From: a virus
Virus record (IMG/VR): IMGVR_UViG_3300042691_016420
Span: 1-64,000 of that record
DNA: 64,000 bases
Strand: one strand, 5' to 3'
In this document: in pieces, positions 14,277 to 22,808 of the stretch
How the letters are laid out: each line of letters begins with the position of its first letter
Numbering within the stretch: the first letter of the stretch is position 1
Position numbers and translations under genes: made by a program
The notes under the pieces: generated by a model
Told to the model about the DNA's origin: nothing
Databases searched by the model: none
Seen by the model: the letters and a program-made list of their open reading frames with translations, nothing else

Positions 14277-14704
14277 TATTCAAAGAAGCGTTTAAAATTA
14301 AAAATAGGTTTAGGGATTGGTTTAGGCTTTAGTTGAAGTATCCTAGATTTTGTTTGAATCTTAGGATACTTCTCTTCTAAAGTTCTGATTTTTACTATAC
14401 TATATCCCTCTTCAAGCTTCAAATCTACATAATCATCTGGAGCTAAGTATAGGACATCATATGGTGCAAGTGTTGTTCCCCTAAATAAAGCTATTCTAAT
14501 TGGGCTTACTGAACTGTCGGCTTTATAATACCATCTACTTTCTTCTGTGTAAATAGTATCAGTATCCACTTCTAGTTTAGAATTAATACAGACTTTCTGC
14601 CCAACAGGTCCCATAAGGACTACTGCTAGTAATAATGTAACAAATAGGATTCCTAATCCTACATATGCTACACTATTGCTGTAATCTATATTATCCTGTT
14701 CCAT
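14276..14704 (-). CDS. Single-pass membrane protein, unknown
   Basis: A 142-residue protein with a 20-residue hydrophobic segment (about 14-33, GLGILFVTLLLAVVLMGPVG) after an acidic N-terminus. An extracytoplasmic-type domain follows, with a possible beta fold (DTIYTEESRWYYKADS, YDVLYLAPDDYVDLKLEEG) and a basic Pro-rich tail, LKPKPIPKPIFNFK. It may serve lysis or superinfection immunity. The start is just downstream of an eight-T run in the plus-strand sequence (eight A's in the mRNA leader). Confidence 0.55.
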   Translation of the reverse strand: MEQDNIDYSNSVAYVGLGILFVTLLLAVVLMGPVGQKVCINSKLEVDTDTIYTEESRWYYKADSSVSPIRIALFRGTTLAPYDVLYLAPDDYVDLKLEEGYSIVKIRTLEEKYPKIQTKSRILQLKPKPIPKPIFNFKRFFE

Positions 14705-14718
14705 CCGTGGAGTTTTTT

Positions 14719-15027
14719 TTAACTGACTAGTTTCTCAAATGCTTCAAGCTCATCTGGCCCTTTGATGATGATTCTCATCTCATCTTCAGAGAATGTAGGA
14801 AGCTCATATTCTGTAGTAGTCTTATCAGCAAATACTTCCTGAACAGTAACCTTGGCTTCTTCCAGAGCATCCATAGTAATTTGTAAAGACTTCTTAATAG
14901 AGAGGAGTTTTACACTCAAATCATAATTTAGAAATTGCTCTTGTTTGTTCCTAGCAGAAATTCCCATTACTGCTGTAAACAGGATGTAAGCATCACCCTT
15001 ACTCAGATCAAATGTCTTTTTTGTCAT
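14719..15027 (-). CDS. Small conserved-looking phage protein, unknown
   Basis: A 102-residue, helical, mildly acidic protein: FDLSKGDAYILFTAVM, then SVKLLSIKKSLQITMDALEE and an acidic C-terminus with TFSEDEMRIIIKGPDELEAF. No membrane segment or active site was seen. It overlaps the upstream hydrolase gene by 20 bp, so the two may be coupled. A CGTATAA sequence occurs about 30 bp upstream, inside that gene. Confidence 0.6.
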   Translation of the reverse strand: MTKKTFDLSKGDAYILFTAVMGISARNKQEQFLNYDLSVKLLSIKKSLQITMDALEEAKVTVQEVFADKTTTEYELPTFSEDEMRIIIKGPDELEAFEKLVS

Positions 15028-15487
15028 GTTGTACTATTATTTTGTTTTTACCTACACTTTTATACGAGGATAATAGGGTATTAGCTGTAGCTAACCAGTA
15101 ATCTTTTAATCTAAAGATATATGCAATGCTTTGAAAACAGTTAGAAGTCTTCATATCTGAGAATTTTTTTGTAAGATATGTCCAATATCCTGCATCATAT
15201 TTATTCCCTAGTATCTCATCAAACCTTTTTCTTGAGTATGTAGGAATATCTATAACAATAAAGTCTCTTTCTCTTTCTTCCTGCTCCATCCACCACTTAT
15301 CCAAAGTTTTAGTTACTCTAAACCCTGTTGTTCCACTCTCGCAAATATAAAGCTTTCCATTAAAATCTCTAACTAATTGGGCATGGTTATAGTTACTTTT
15401 TGTAAAGTATCTAATAAGCCACCAATATACTCTTTGAAAAATATTACCTTTGGTATTTTTCACTAGTATGATATCCCAATCTTTCAT
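15008..15487 (-). CDS. Permuted papain-fold (YiiX/NlpC-P60-like) cysteine hydrolase
   Basis: The N-terminus reads DWDIILVKNTKGN, and SNYNHAQLVRDFNGKLYICE contains a His in the position used by permuted NlpC/P60 (YiiX/YebB, DUF830) enzymes. The candidate catalytic Cys is in SNCFQSIAYIF near residue 120. The family usually cleaves amide bonds in cell-wall peptides or lipids. It is therefore the best candidate endolysin, or tail-associated wall hydrolase, in this window. There is no signal peptide and no wall-binding domain. At 159 residues it is close to the minimal fold. Lipid-acting relatives also exist, so the substrate is open. Confidence 0.65.
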   Translation of the reverse strand: MKDWDIILVKNTKGNIFQRVYWWLIRYFTKSNYNHAQLVRDFNGKLYICESGTTGFRVTKTLDKWWMEQEERERDFIVIDIPTYSRKRFDEILGNKYDAGYWTYLTKKFSDMKTSNCFQSIAYIFRLKDYWLATANTLLSSYKSVGKNKIIVQHDKKDI

Positions 15488-15488
15488 C

Positions 15489-15848
15489 TTAGTTAAAGCG
15501 TCCTAGGCTATCTGCCCAAGCTACCTTAGCTTCTACGATATCAGAGATAACTACTGGTACATCCATCATAGCCATGAAGAACTCATACTCAGTCATTACT
15601 GCAGTAGGGTCTCCTTCTGGAACTATATTACCATTCTGATCTACCCAAGTAGTATTATCTGCTCTTAGAGTAACCCATTTAAATGGTATAAGTCTCATTG
15701 GTGTAACACCATCATTCTCATAATACTTTACTAAAAGTTTTAGGTTTACACATTGACCAGAAACTTCTTCTATCTCAATGTAGATAGAACCTAATTCTAC
15801 CTTTCTTTTAAAGCCATATTTAGGCTCATCACTTATATTGTATATCAT
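15489..15848 (-). CDS. Unknown protein at the end of the fibre genes
   Basis: A 119-residue, beta-rich acidic protein (IYIEIEEVSGQCVNLKLLVK, FKWVTLRADNTTWVDQNG) ending in WADSLGRFN. It lies between a fibre gene and a cell-wall hydrolase-like gene, so a tail-tip or fibre-assembly role is plausible. No motif assigns function. It starts 10 bp downstream of the fibre gene's stop. Confidence 0.55.
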   Translation of the reverse strand: MIYNISDEPKYGFKRKVELGSIYIEIEEVSGQCVNLKLLVKYYENDGVTPMRLIPFKWVTLRADNTTWVDQNGNIVPEGDPTAVMTEYEFFMAMMDVPVVISDIVEAKVAWADSLGRFN

Positions 15849-15858
15849 AATTTTATTT

Positions 15859-18528
15859 TTATGTCAATCCTATTAAACCATGACCAGCTGTTGCATGTAA
15901 ATCATCTATAAGAGCTTTCATTCTTTGAGATAATATTACTACATGATCAGATATTGTTTGAACTTGAGCTTGAGTAGGCGGGTTTGAAATTGTTTGTGGT
16001 GTAAAAGTAGCAAAAGTTCCTCTATTAGCTGTTCCAGTTGCTACTGTCCATCCTGTTTTTCTAGGACCAATTACTTGTTGTAATGTTCCTGAACCATTAT
16101 TAACTAATATTGTATTATTAGTAAGTCTAATATTTTCAGTAAATTGAGTCCAAAACTCAAAAGATCCATTAGCAGCAAATAATAAATTATTAATACTTGT
16201 AGCTCTACCTATATATGTAGCATAAGATGAACCATATTGTCTAAATATCAATCTTGCACCATTAGGTAATGGAGGACTTAGAATTCCTCCAGTTACACCT
16301 TCAGTATGAACCCAAGTACCACCACCATCTAATCCTTGTAAGTTTATATACATAGGGGTATTACTTGCCTGACTTATAGATAATATACTACTAAATGATT
16401 GTACTCCAGTACTCATTAAAAAGTTGGAGGTAGTTCCAACATTTGGAATAGTATAAGTTTTAGCACCACCAGCATTAGGTGCATTAATAGTTGTAGAATT
16501 AGTAGCTCCTAAAGTTAATTGATTAGTTAGTTGAGAAATAGTTAAGGCTAATGTAAATGTTTTAGAACCTCCTATACTTTGATCTCCACTATTCATCACA
16601 AATGTACTTCCTGTTCCTACATCAGGTACAGTATATATTCTAGCAGCTGCACTAGTTCCGCTATTAATTGTTAATTGATTAATACCACTGCTTAAAATAA
16701 GTTGATTACTTGCAGTACTAATTGTAACTGCTGAAGAAAATGTTTTAGCTCCTCCAAATGTTTGAAGACCTGCTGTAACTACTCCACCAAAAGAAATACC
16801 GGCAGGTTGAAGAGTTAATGTACTTCCAGATATTGTAGCTCCATCGGCATTAGGAGTTGCTCCAATATTTGCCATTGTAGTAACACCAGTAACGGTGCCA
16901 TTAACCCAACTACCTATTCCTGCTGAAGTAAATTGCATATATTGACCATTTTGAGGTGCTGCAGTTGGAAAAACTATATTATATCCACCAGCTGCAGATG
17001 TAGCTCCAGTTCTTAAAGTTATGGTGTTAGTATTACTACTATTTCTAAATATTATTTCTCCAGTATTTCCTCCTGCTCCACTTGTACCTAAAGTTAAAGA
17101 TCCAGCAGATGTTAAGGTAAGTGTACTTAATGAGGGATTGGCACTCCATGCAGGAGCAGTATTTGTTCCAGCAGAAACTAAAACTTGTCCAAAAGCTACT
17201 GCTGAAAGTTTATCAAAAGAGCTTGTACCATTAGCATATAAGAGATCTCCTACCGCATAAGTAGAAAAACCAGTACCTCCTTTACCTACTGCAATAGTAT
17301 TTCCTTGCCAAGATCCACTATTCTTCCATAAACCAGGAGCAGTTGAATCATAATATAGATAGTGTCCAGTTAAAGGATTTAGAATTTGTACATCATGTAT
17401 CTCATCTAACTCATAACCATTCTGTATCTTAACATACATACTACCTGCATTTCCAGCATTAGCTCTTGTAATAGTAGCTACATATACCAAGTGGTTGGGT
17501 GCAGATGGTTTATCTTTAGTAAAACTACCATTAGTAGCACCTAAGTATAAAGATTGCCCATCAGCAAAACCATCAACAGGTTTTAAAATATTAAGTCCGG
17601 TTAAGAGACCTTGTATAATTATTACACCAGAGTTTCCTGCAGGTATATCAGCATAAACAACACCTATAGTTTTAGCAGAAGTAGAGTCTTGAGTATTATT
17701 TGCTAATCTAACTTCCATTCTATCTCCAGTACCACTATGGGCATATACTACTTGCCCCTTAGTTATAGTAACACCTTCACCATTAGTTACATAAGCAAAG
17801 AGAGAATTAGGTGAGGTGCCTATACACTGAAAACCATCTAAACTTGAATTAAAAATGCAAAGCATTTCTCCTCCTGCCCAAATATCCCCGCCTATTAAAG
17901 GTCCATCATTATTTTTATATAAGGTTTTAGTAGTTAAACCATTTATACTAAGATTAGAAGATCCAGTATTACCATTAGTAAATCTAACTAAGTATGTATC
18001 TCCATCAGTATATGCGGATACACCAGGGACTCCAGTTGCTGTATAAGTATTTGTACCACCAGCTGTAAACTTAGTTATTCCACCACCAGTTCCCCCTAAA
18101 ACAGTTACTAGCTGAAAGTTAGTACCATCGTAAGTAATAAGATATATTTTATTTTGCAGTATATCTCCTGCTGCAACAGTATCTGCAGCATTTTTTACAA
18201 TAGTCTTAGCACCAGCACCTGTAATATCAATAGTAGGTGCATTTCCAGTATTAGTTAAATGGAATTTAATAAGATAAGAGTCTCCTGCAGTGTAAGAACT
18301 TACTCCTGAGACAGTAGCTGTATAAGCAGTTGCAGTTCCTGAGGTAGTAGCATAATCTAATCCTCCACCACCTCCACCTACTTCAACACCACCTAAAGTT
18401 ATTCCATCACCTTTATAAATCTTTTTATTATCTGTGTCAAATAATAGTTCTCCTTCATCTGGAGTAATACCTCCACCAGTTGTAAGTCTTTGAGCTGTTG
18501 TAATCCTAGGTATCTTAAGTATTCCCAT
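15859..18528 (-). CDS. Tail fibre/receptor-binding protein with repeats (889 aa)
   Basis: The N-terminus reads TPDEGELLFDTDNKKIYKG, the standard adaptor motif of phage fibres. Two copies of an 80-residue module follow, each with YTAGDSYLIKF-type strands and a YDGTNFQLV-like end. Further down, at least two repeats carry YTIPNVG/YTVPDVG and AKTF or SKTF plus NQLTLG/NQLTIN, and the gene ends with HVVILSQRMKALIDDLHAT, a short helical C-terminus. Gly/Thr/Ser/Asn-rich beta repeats suit a trimeric fibre that reads a host surface glycan. The modules are shared with the upstream gene's C-terminus, suggesting local duplication. No S74 chaperone triad was seen. Confidence 0.8.
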   Translation of the reverse strand: MGILKIPRITTAQRLTTGGGITPDEGELLFDTDNKKIYKGDGITLGGVEVGGGGGGLDYATTSGTATAYTATVSGVSSYTAGDSYLIKFHLTNTGNAPTIDITGAGAKTIVKNAADTVAAGDILQNKIYLITYDGTNFQLVTVLGGTGGGITKFTAGGTNTYTATGVPGVSAYTDGDTYLVRFTNGNTGSSNLSINGLTTKTLYKNNDGPLIGGDIWAGGEMLCIFNSSLDGFQCIGTSPNSLFAYVTNGEGVTITKGQVVYAHSGTGDRMEVRLANNTQDSTSAKTIGVVYADIPAGNSGVIIIQGLLTGLNILKPVDGFADGQSLYLGATNGSFTKDKPSAPNHLVYVATITRANAGNAGSMYVKIQNGYELDEIHDVQILNPLTGHYLYYDSTAPGLWKNSGSWQGNTIAVGKGGTGFSTYAVGDLLYANGTSSFDKLSAVAFGQVLVSAGTNTAPAWSANPSLSTLTLTSAGSLTLGTSGAGGNTGEIIFRNSSNTNTITLRTGATSAAGGYNIVFPTAAPQNGQYMQFTSAGIGSWVNGTVTGVTTMANIGATPNADGATISGSTLTLQPAGISFGGVVTAGLQTFGGAKTFSSAVTISTASNQLILSSGINQLTINSGTSAAARIYTVPDVGTGSTFVMNSGDQSIGGSKTFTLALTISQLTNQLTLGATNSTTINAPNAGGAKTYTIPNVGTTSNFLMSTGVQSFSSILSISQASNTPMYINLQGLDGGGTWVHTEGVTGGILSPPLPNGARLIFRQYGSSYATYIGRATSINNLLFAANGSFEFWTQFTENIRLTNNTILVNNGSGTLQQVIGPRKTGWTVATGTANRGTFATFTPQTISNPPTQAQVQTISDHVVILSQRMKALIDDLHATAGHGLIGLT

Positions 18529-18544
18529 TTTGTATTATTCTTTT

Positions 18545-20722
18545 TTATATTCTGCTACCCATATCTACTAATTCTAATCCATCCATTCTATATCCCATAT
18601 CTACTATAGCCCCACTTCCTCCTCCACTTCCTCCTCCAGGATTCAGTGAAGAGTTAGGACCTATGGTTAATACTTGGAAAACAGAACCATCATAAACTAC
18701 TAGATGTGTCTCATTTGTACGAATATCACCTGAAACTAAATTGCTTTGGGTTTTACTATTTACTAAGGTTTGACCATCTAATGTTGAAGCACCAGTATTA
18801 GGGTTTGTAAAATTAATAAGATATGTATCTCCTGTATTAAAGGTAGTTATAATACCTGTAATATATGTATCACTTCCTGAAGCTGTGTAATATGAGATAC
18901 CTCCGCCTATTACTTCAAGTGTCCATGTAGCAATACCTGTAGTAGCATCTGTACATATATAAGTATCTCCATTATCTAATATCCATCTACTTCCAACTAC
19001 AAATCCTTTAGTATTATCATCATCAGTAGTTGGGGTAGCTGTAAGAGTATATCTAACTTCACGAATCTCAAAACCATCTTGCTGCATGATATATAATCTA
19101 CCAGCTTCCCACTTCAACTCATACTCTACAGAACACTTTAAAGCTATACCTCCTAATGCTCCTGCATCTACAGTTCCTTTCTGAAGTTTAGCACCATTAT
19201 CAAATGTTACCTTAGCAGTATCTAAGAGAGCAATATCATTATCAGTAGTATTACCCACATCAGTTACTCCTTGTAAATTTTGAGCACCTGCTCCTCCAGG
19301 ACCTTCTGGACCAGTAACAAGAACTGTTCTAAAATCTATACTTGCATCAGGAATAATTAAAGTATCTTCACTAAAATCATTACTAGCTGAAATTGTATTA
19401 CCAGAAACATTTAATACTGTAAAGTAACCTACTCCATCAATAAAAATAATAGCTCCCTCAAGTACTCTACCTCCATTAGCTACATCAAATATCTCAGATG
19501 TTCCTGGGGCAATTGAGACAGGTCCAGTAATATTATCTGTAATAGTAATAAGTAATACACCTGCAGCACCCTGAGGGCCTTGTGGTCCTTGGGGTCCTAT
19601 TTCTCCTTGAGGTCCAGCAGGACCTTGTATACCCTGCGCTCCTATGTTAGCAAGTAGAGCCCAGTTTACTGTATCTACAGTAGGATCATTAGGAGATGGT
19701 CCTACAGGGTTTACACAGAAATAAGAAGCTCCTCCAAAACCTACAGCATCATTAGCATCATAAACTACATCAGGGCTCCACTCTCCTCTCCATATTAAAC
19801 CTGCTGGTCCAATAGCTCCAGGAACTCCTTGTGGACCAGGAGGTCCTTGTGCTCCATCAGGACCAATAGGACCCTGATCACCTTGAGCACCTTTAGAGGT
19901 TAATAGTCCCCAGTTAGGACTTATATCTGGAGTAGGACTACCTACATCATCAGTTCCTGCAAATATTCTCACATAAGAAGAACCTTGATAATATACTACA
20001 TCCCCTTCAGCATAAGTATAAGGTAAACCTAAGACTTCCCAATCTCCTACATAGTTAAGACCATTAATAGTAATACCGTCTCCAGGATCTCCTTTTAAGG
20101 AATCTATAAAGTCTTGTTCAGTACCTACATTACCTAAATCTAACCATATCTCATAAGCAGATTTACCTTGGTTACCAGTTAGTTTTATATAACCTCCAGC
20201 ACCAGCATTAGCAGTAGGATCCCAGTAATATGAGAAATCAGTATCATTAGCTATATATATAACATTCTCTACTCCTATAAGTGGAAAGTAATCTACTCCA
20301 GGAACATCTGAAGGTCCTCCAGAAAGATACTTAGGATAAATTTCTACAGAACCTGCACCACTTCCAGTTGGAACATAAGCTGGTGGATCAAGACTTGTAT
20401 CCCAATAATAAGATGTACTAGTAGATTTGTCTACATATATAACATCTAAATCTCCTGTAGGTGGAAAATCTGCAAAAGTATTAAGTACTACAACACTATT
20501 GTTTCCTGTAAATGGTACTAAATCTGTAGTATTATTTTTATACCAATATAATCTAGCTCCTAATGGAGAATTAGGATCAGCAATTATAGCAAATAAACCT
20601 TGTGCCCTATAGTTTTCTCCTACAAAATCTTTAGCAGCTTGAGTAGTTGGAAAAGGACCTTCTCTAGTATCTAGTAGAAAGGGGGTATTTGGTTCTAGAT
20701 TTTCGGTTAAAGGTATTGCCAT
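18545..20722 (-). CDS. Collagen-like tail fibre with carbohydrate-binding-like modules
   Basis: A 725-residue predicted fibre. Two GXY collagen-like runs are present, near residues 278-304 (GPIGPDGAQGPPGPQGVPGA) and 358-388 (GPAGPQGEIGPQGPQGPQGA). Two related W-x-n-Y-x-x-G-D-V modules of CBM5/12 character flank the first run (YVGDWEVLGLPYTYAEGD; IWRGEWSPDVVYDANDAV). Earlier repeats of the form NVIYIANDTDFSYYWDP resemble fibre adaptor repeats. The C-terminal part carries one copy of the module duplicated in the next gene. Collagen triplets imply a trimeric shaft, and the CBM-like units imply glycan contact. Confidence 0.8.
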   Translation of the reverse strand: MAIPLTENLEPNTPFLLDTREGPFPTTQAAKDFVGENYRAQGLFAIIADPNSPLGARLYWYKNNTTDLVPFTGNNSVVVLNTFADFPPTGDLDVIYVDKSTSTSYYWDTSLDPPAYVPTGSGAGSVEIYPKYLSGGPSDVPGVDYFPLIGVENVIYIANDTDFSYYWDPTANAGAGGYIKLTGNQGKSAYEIWLDLGNVGTEQDFIDSLKGDPGDGITINGLNYVGDWEVLGLPYTYAEGDVVYYQGSSYVRIFAGTDDVGSPTPDISPNWGLLTSKGAQGDQGPIGPDGAQGPPGPQGVPGAIGPAGLIWRGEWSPDVVYDANDAVGFGGASYFCVNPVGPSPNDPTVDTVNWALLANIGAQGIQGPAGPQGEIGPQGPQGPQGAAGVLLITITDNITGPVSIAPGTSEIFDVANGGRVLEGAIIFIDGVGYFTVLNVSGNTISASNDFSEDTLIIPDASIDFRTVLVTGPEGPGGAGAQNLQGVTDVGNTTDNDIALLDTAKVTFDNGAKLQKGTVDAGALGGIALKCSVEYELKWEAGRLYIMQQDGFEIREVRYTLTATPTTDDDNTKGFVVGSRWILDNGDTYICTDATTGIATWTLEVIGGGISYYTASGSDTYITGIITTFNTGDTYLINFTNPNTGASTLDGQTLVNSKTQSNLVSGDIRTNETHLVVYDGSVFQVLTIGPNSSLNPGGGSGGGSGAIVDMGYRMDGLELVDMGSRI

Positions 20723-20731
20723 AATATTTAT

Positions 20732-21898
20732 TTACGAAAACTTAAGCCAAAATGAATTATTTAAAGAATCAATAGTTGTTGTAGCAAAATTTCCTATATA
20801 AACTTTAAATTCAACATTTGGCCAATTAGTTGTACTAAAGTTTTGAGTTGCAATTGTAGGAAATAATGCTGAAGGAGAACCTGTTCCAATTGGTGCAGGA
20901 TTAGAAAAATTTTGAGTTATATATGAAACTTTATTAGAACCTGTATGTGCAAACCATAACCACTTTCCAACTCTTGGAGAATTAAAATATACCTCCTCAC
21001 TTGAGGTAAATTTTCTTAATACTTTATTTATAGATGGTCCATCAGCAGTATAATTATTAACCAGTGTAGCTATATCTGCAGCAGTAGGTTTAGTATCTAA
21101 GTATCCATAATAATATGGATATATACCTTCTACAGTTAGAGAATTAGATTCAAAATTACTATCTCCTGCTTGAGGATTAGTAGTTATTCTTTTTAAGAAA
21201 GGTCTTGGATCATCAACACCCTCACTATTCTTCTTAGGTAATCCAGGATCATAATTTCCTTTACCTATCCAAGTAATTACTCCAGGAGTTATTTGAAAAG
21301 TATTAGTATAAGTTAGTACATACTTTTGGTTAGGAATATTAGGATTAGGATAATCAGAACCTTGTGGTTGATTTGCTTGTGGAGATCCTGTAGGATTATT
21401 TACTGTTGAGATTTGTATATTATCCTTAAATAAACTTAAGCTAGTATAAGGTCCAGCATCATTCTTTATACCTGTTAAGGTAAGATTATTAGTTTGAGTA
21501 GTACCAACTTCATATATAGGACCAGGAAGAGTTCCTGCTAATGATAATGTTGGAATAGTATATGTTGCATCAGATGGAGGAAATAGTATATCATCAAGTA
21601 CTTGTACTATTGTCTTAGTCTTCCATATGGAAGCATCTTTACTATTTAATTTATTAATTTGCTGAGACTTAAGGCCATCAGGAATTAAGGTGTTATACTT
21701 AGTTCTTAATTCATTTATAAGATTAAATTCCAAACCTGCATTAGGTTCTAATGCAATAGTAGTAAATACAGAACCTTCCTTAAATAAGTCACTAAATATC
21801 TGATAGAGAGTTTTACCCTCAAAATTATATCCTGCAGGTATACCTCCTAAGGCATTCTGTGCTATAAGATTCTCAAAAAATAACTGCTTACTCTTCAT
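20732..21898 (-). CDS. Tail/appendage structural protein
   Basis: A 388-residue protein with repeated adaptor-like segments: GYNFEGKTLYQIFSDLF and KTIVQVLDDILFPPSDATYT, i.e. 'G-x-T-x-x-x-I-L/F' followed by a Pro/Thr/Ile-rich Ig-like part (PTLSLAGTLPGPIYEVGT). The rest is Asn/Pro/Thr-rich with many predicted strands. There is no catalytic motif. It overlaps the upstream gene by 11 bp and is followed by the collagen-like fibre gene, so it probably anchors or extends the fibre. The Crassvirales head/tail assignment is based on position only. Confidence 0.65.
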   Translation of the reverse strand: MKSKQLFFENLIAQNALGGIPAGYNFEGKTLYQIFSDLFKEGSVFTTIALEPNAGLEFNLINELRTKYNTLIPDGLKSQQINKLNSKDASIWKTKTIVQVLDDILFPPSDATYTIPTLSLAGTLPGPIYEVGTTQTNNLTLTGIKNDAGPYTSLSLFKDNIQISTVNNPTGSPQANQPQGSDYPNPNIPNQKYVLTYTNTFQITPGVITWIGKGNYDPGLPKKNSEGVDDPRPFLKRITTNPQAGDSNFESNSLTVEGIYPYYYGYLDTKPTAADIATLVNNYTADGPSINKVLRKFTSSEEVYFNSPRVGKWLWFAHTGSNKVSYITQNFSNPAPIGTGSPSALFPTIATQNFSTTNWPNVEFKVYIGNFATTTIDSLNNSFWLKFS

Positions 21899-22790
21899 AC
21901 CAATATGTGATTATTACAGTGTCATTATCCTCAATATTATATCCAAATAGCTGAGAAGGTGAGTATGTTACTGAGTTAGCATTGTAATCAGTATATCCTG
22001 TATAATCTACACCATTGATAGTAAAAGCAGAGAAGTACTTAATAATCTTAGTTGGTAAAAATGAAGTTTGAGAAGAAGAAAGAGGTTTGATAGATTGATT
22101 TCTATCAGGAGTAACTGGTTGCAATGTATAAATATCTGTCCACTGTTTCATCTCTTTCTGCTTATCTTCATCAGGAGGATTGATTACTTTATCCATCATA
22201 AAGTAATTAGGCCACTCATCATCTATAACAGTATACGAATTAAGGTTAAATAGGGCTACTATAGGTTTGATATTCAGATTACACTCTCTAAAGTTAGAGA
22301 TAACATCATATATCTGATAGGTTGTCCAGTAGTAATCTGCAGTTCTAGCTAATCCTGAACGAGAATCATAATCCTTCTGGAGCCAAATAGATGAGAGATA
22401 ATCTATAAGTATCCTCATCATTCCAGTCTTAATATATCCTCCTTGAGATACTTTACCATAACTCTCACTGTATATAGAACTTTTTAAGAGCTCCTCAATC
22501 TCTTTGTGATATAGTTTAACAGCTAAGTCTCTTATATAATCTAACTGAGTAGGATATCTACATGTCTGCTCTAGAGGATCAATTTTATCATAATCCTCTG
22601 TAAATAAATACTTACTTAGAAGTGATGAGGTAAGGACATAAGCAGCTTTCTTCTTAAAATCCTCAGTAATTATATAACCTTCTTTATATTTAAAAGTAAA
22701 GAAATAGGCATGTATCTTCTTAAAATCTTCTGTCTTAAGATAGAGATTATAACTTTTAGGTGTTATAAGATATACACTAGAAAGAGACAT
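21888..22790 (-). CDS. Tail-region structural protein with N-terminal short repeats
   Basis: A 300-residue protein whose first 70 residues contain three degenerate repeats of the form Y-L-x-T-E-D-F/Y-x-K (YLKTEDFKKI, YIITEDFKKK, YLFTEDYDKI). A mixed helical part follows, then a C-terminal beta module with INGVDYTGYTDYNANSVTYS, which resembles adaptor folds in tail assemblies. No enzyme motif was seen. It is in the same transcription unit as the fibre genes and overlaps the next gene by 11 bp. Confidence 0.65.
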   Translation of the reverse strand: MSLSSVYLITPKSYNLYLKTEDFKKIHAYFFTFKYKEGYIITEDFKKKAAYVLTSSLLSKYLFTEDYDKIDPLEQTCRYPTQLDYIRDLAVKLYHKEIEELLKSSIYSESYGKVSQGGYIKTGMMRILIDYLSSIWLQKDYDSRSGLARTADYYWTTYQIYDVISNFRECNLNIKPIVALFNLNSYTVIDDEWPNYFMMDKVINPPDEDKQKEMKQWTDIYTLQPVTPDRNQSIKPLSSSQTSFLPTKIIKYFSAFTINGVDYTGYTDYNANSVTYSPSQLFGYNIEDNDTVIITYWYEE

Positions 22791-22808
22791 GTACTTCTAT
22801 TCTTTTAT

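Noticed and set aside
15859-18528. CRISPR-like repeat array in the fibre gene
   Set aside because: Repeats are degenerate, in frame, about 70-80 residues long and encode protein modules; no uniform repeat-spacer spacing exists.
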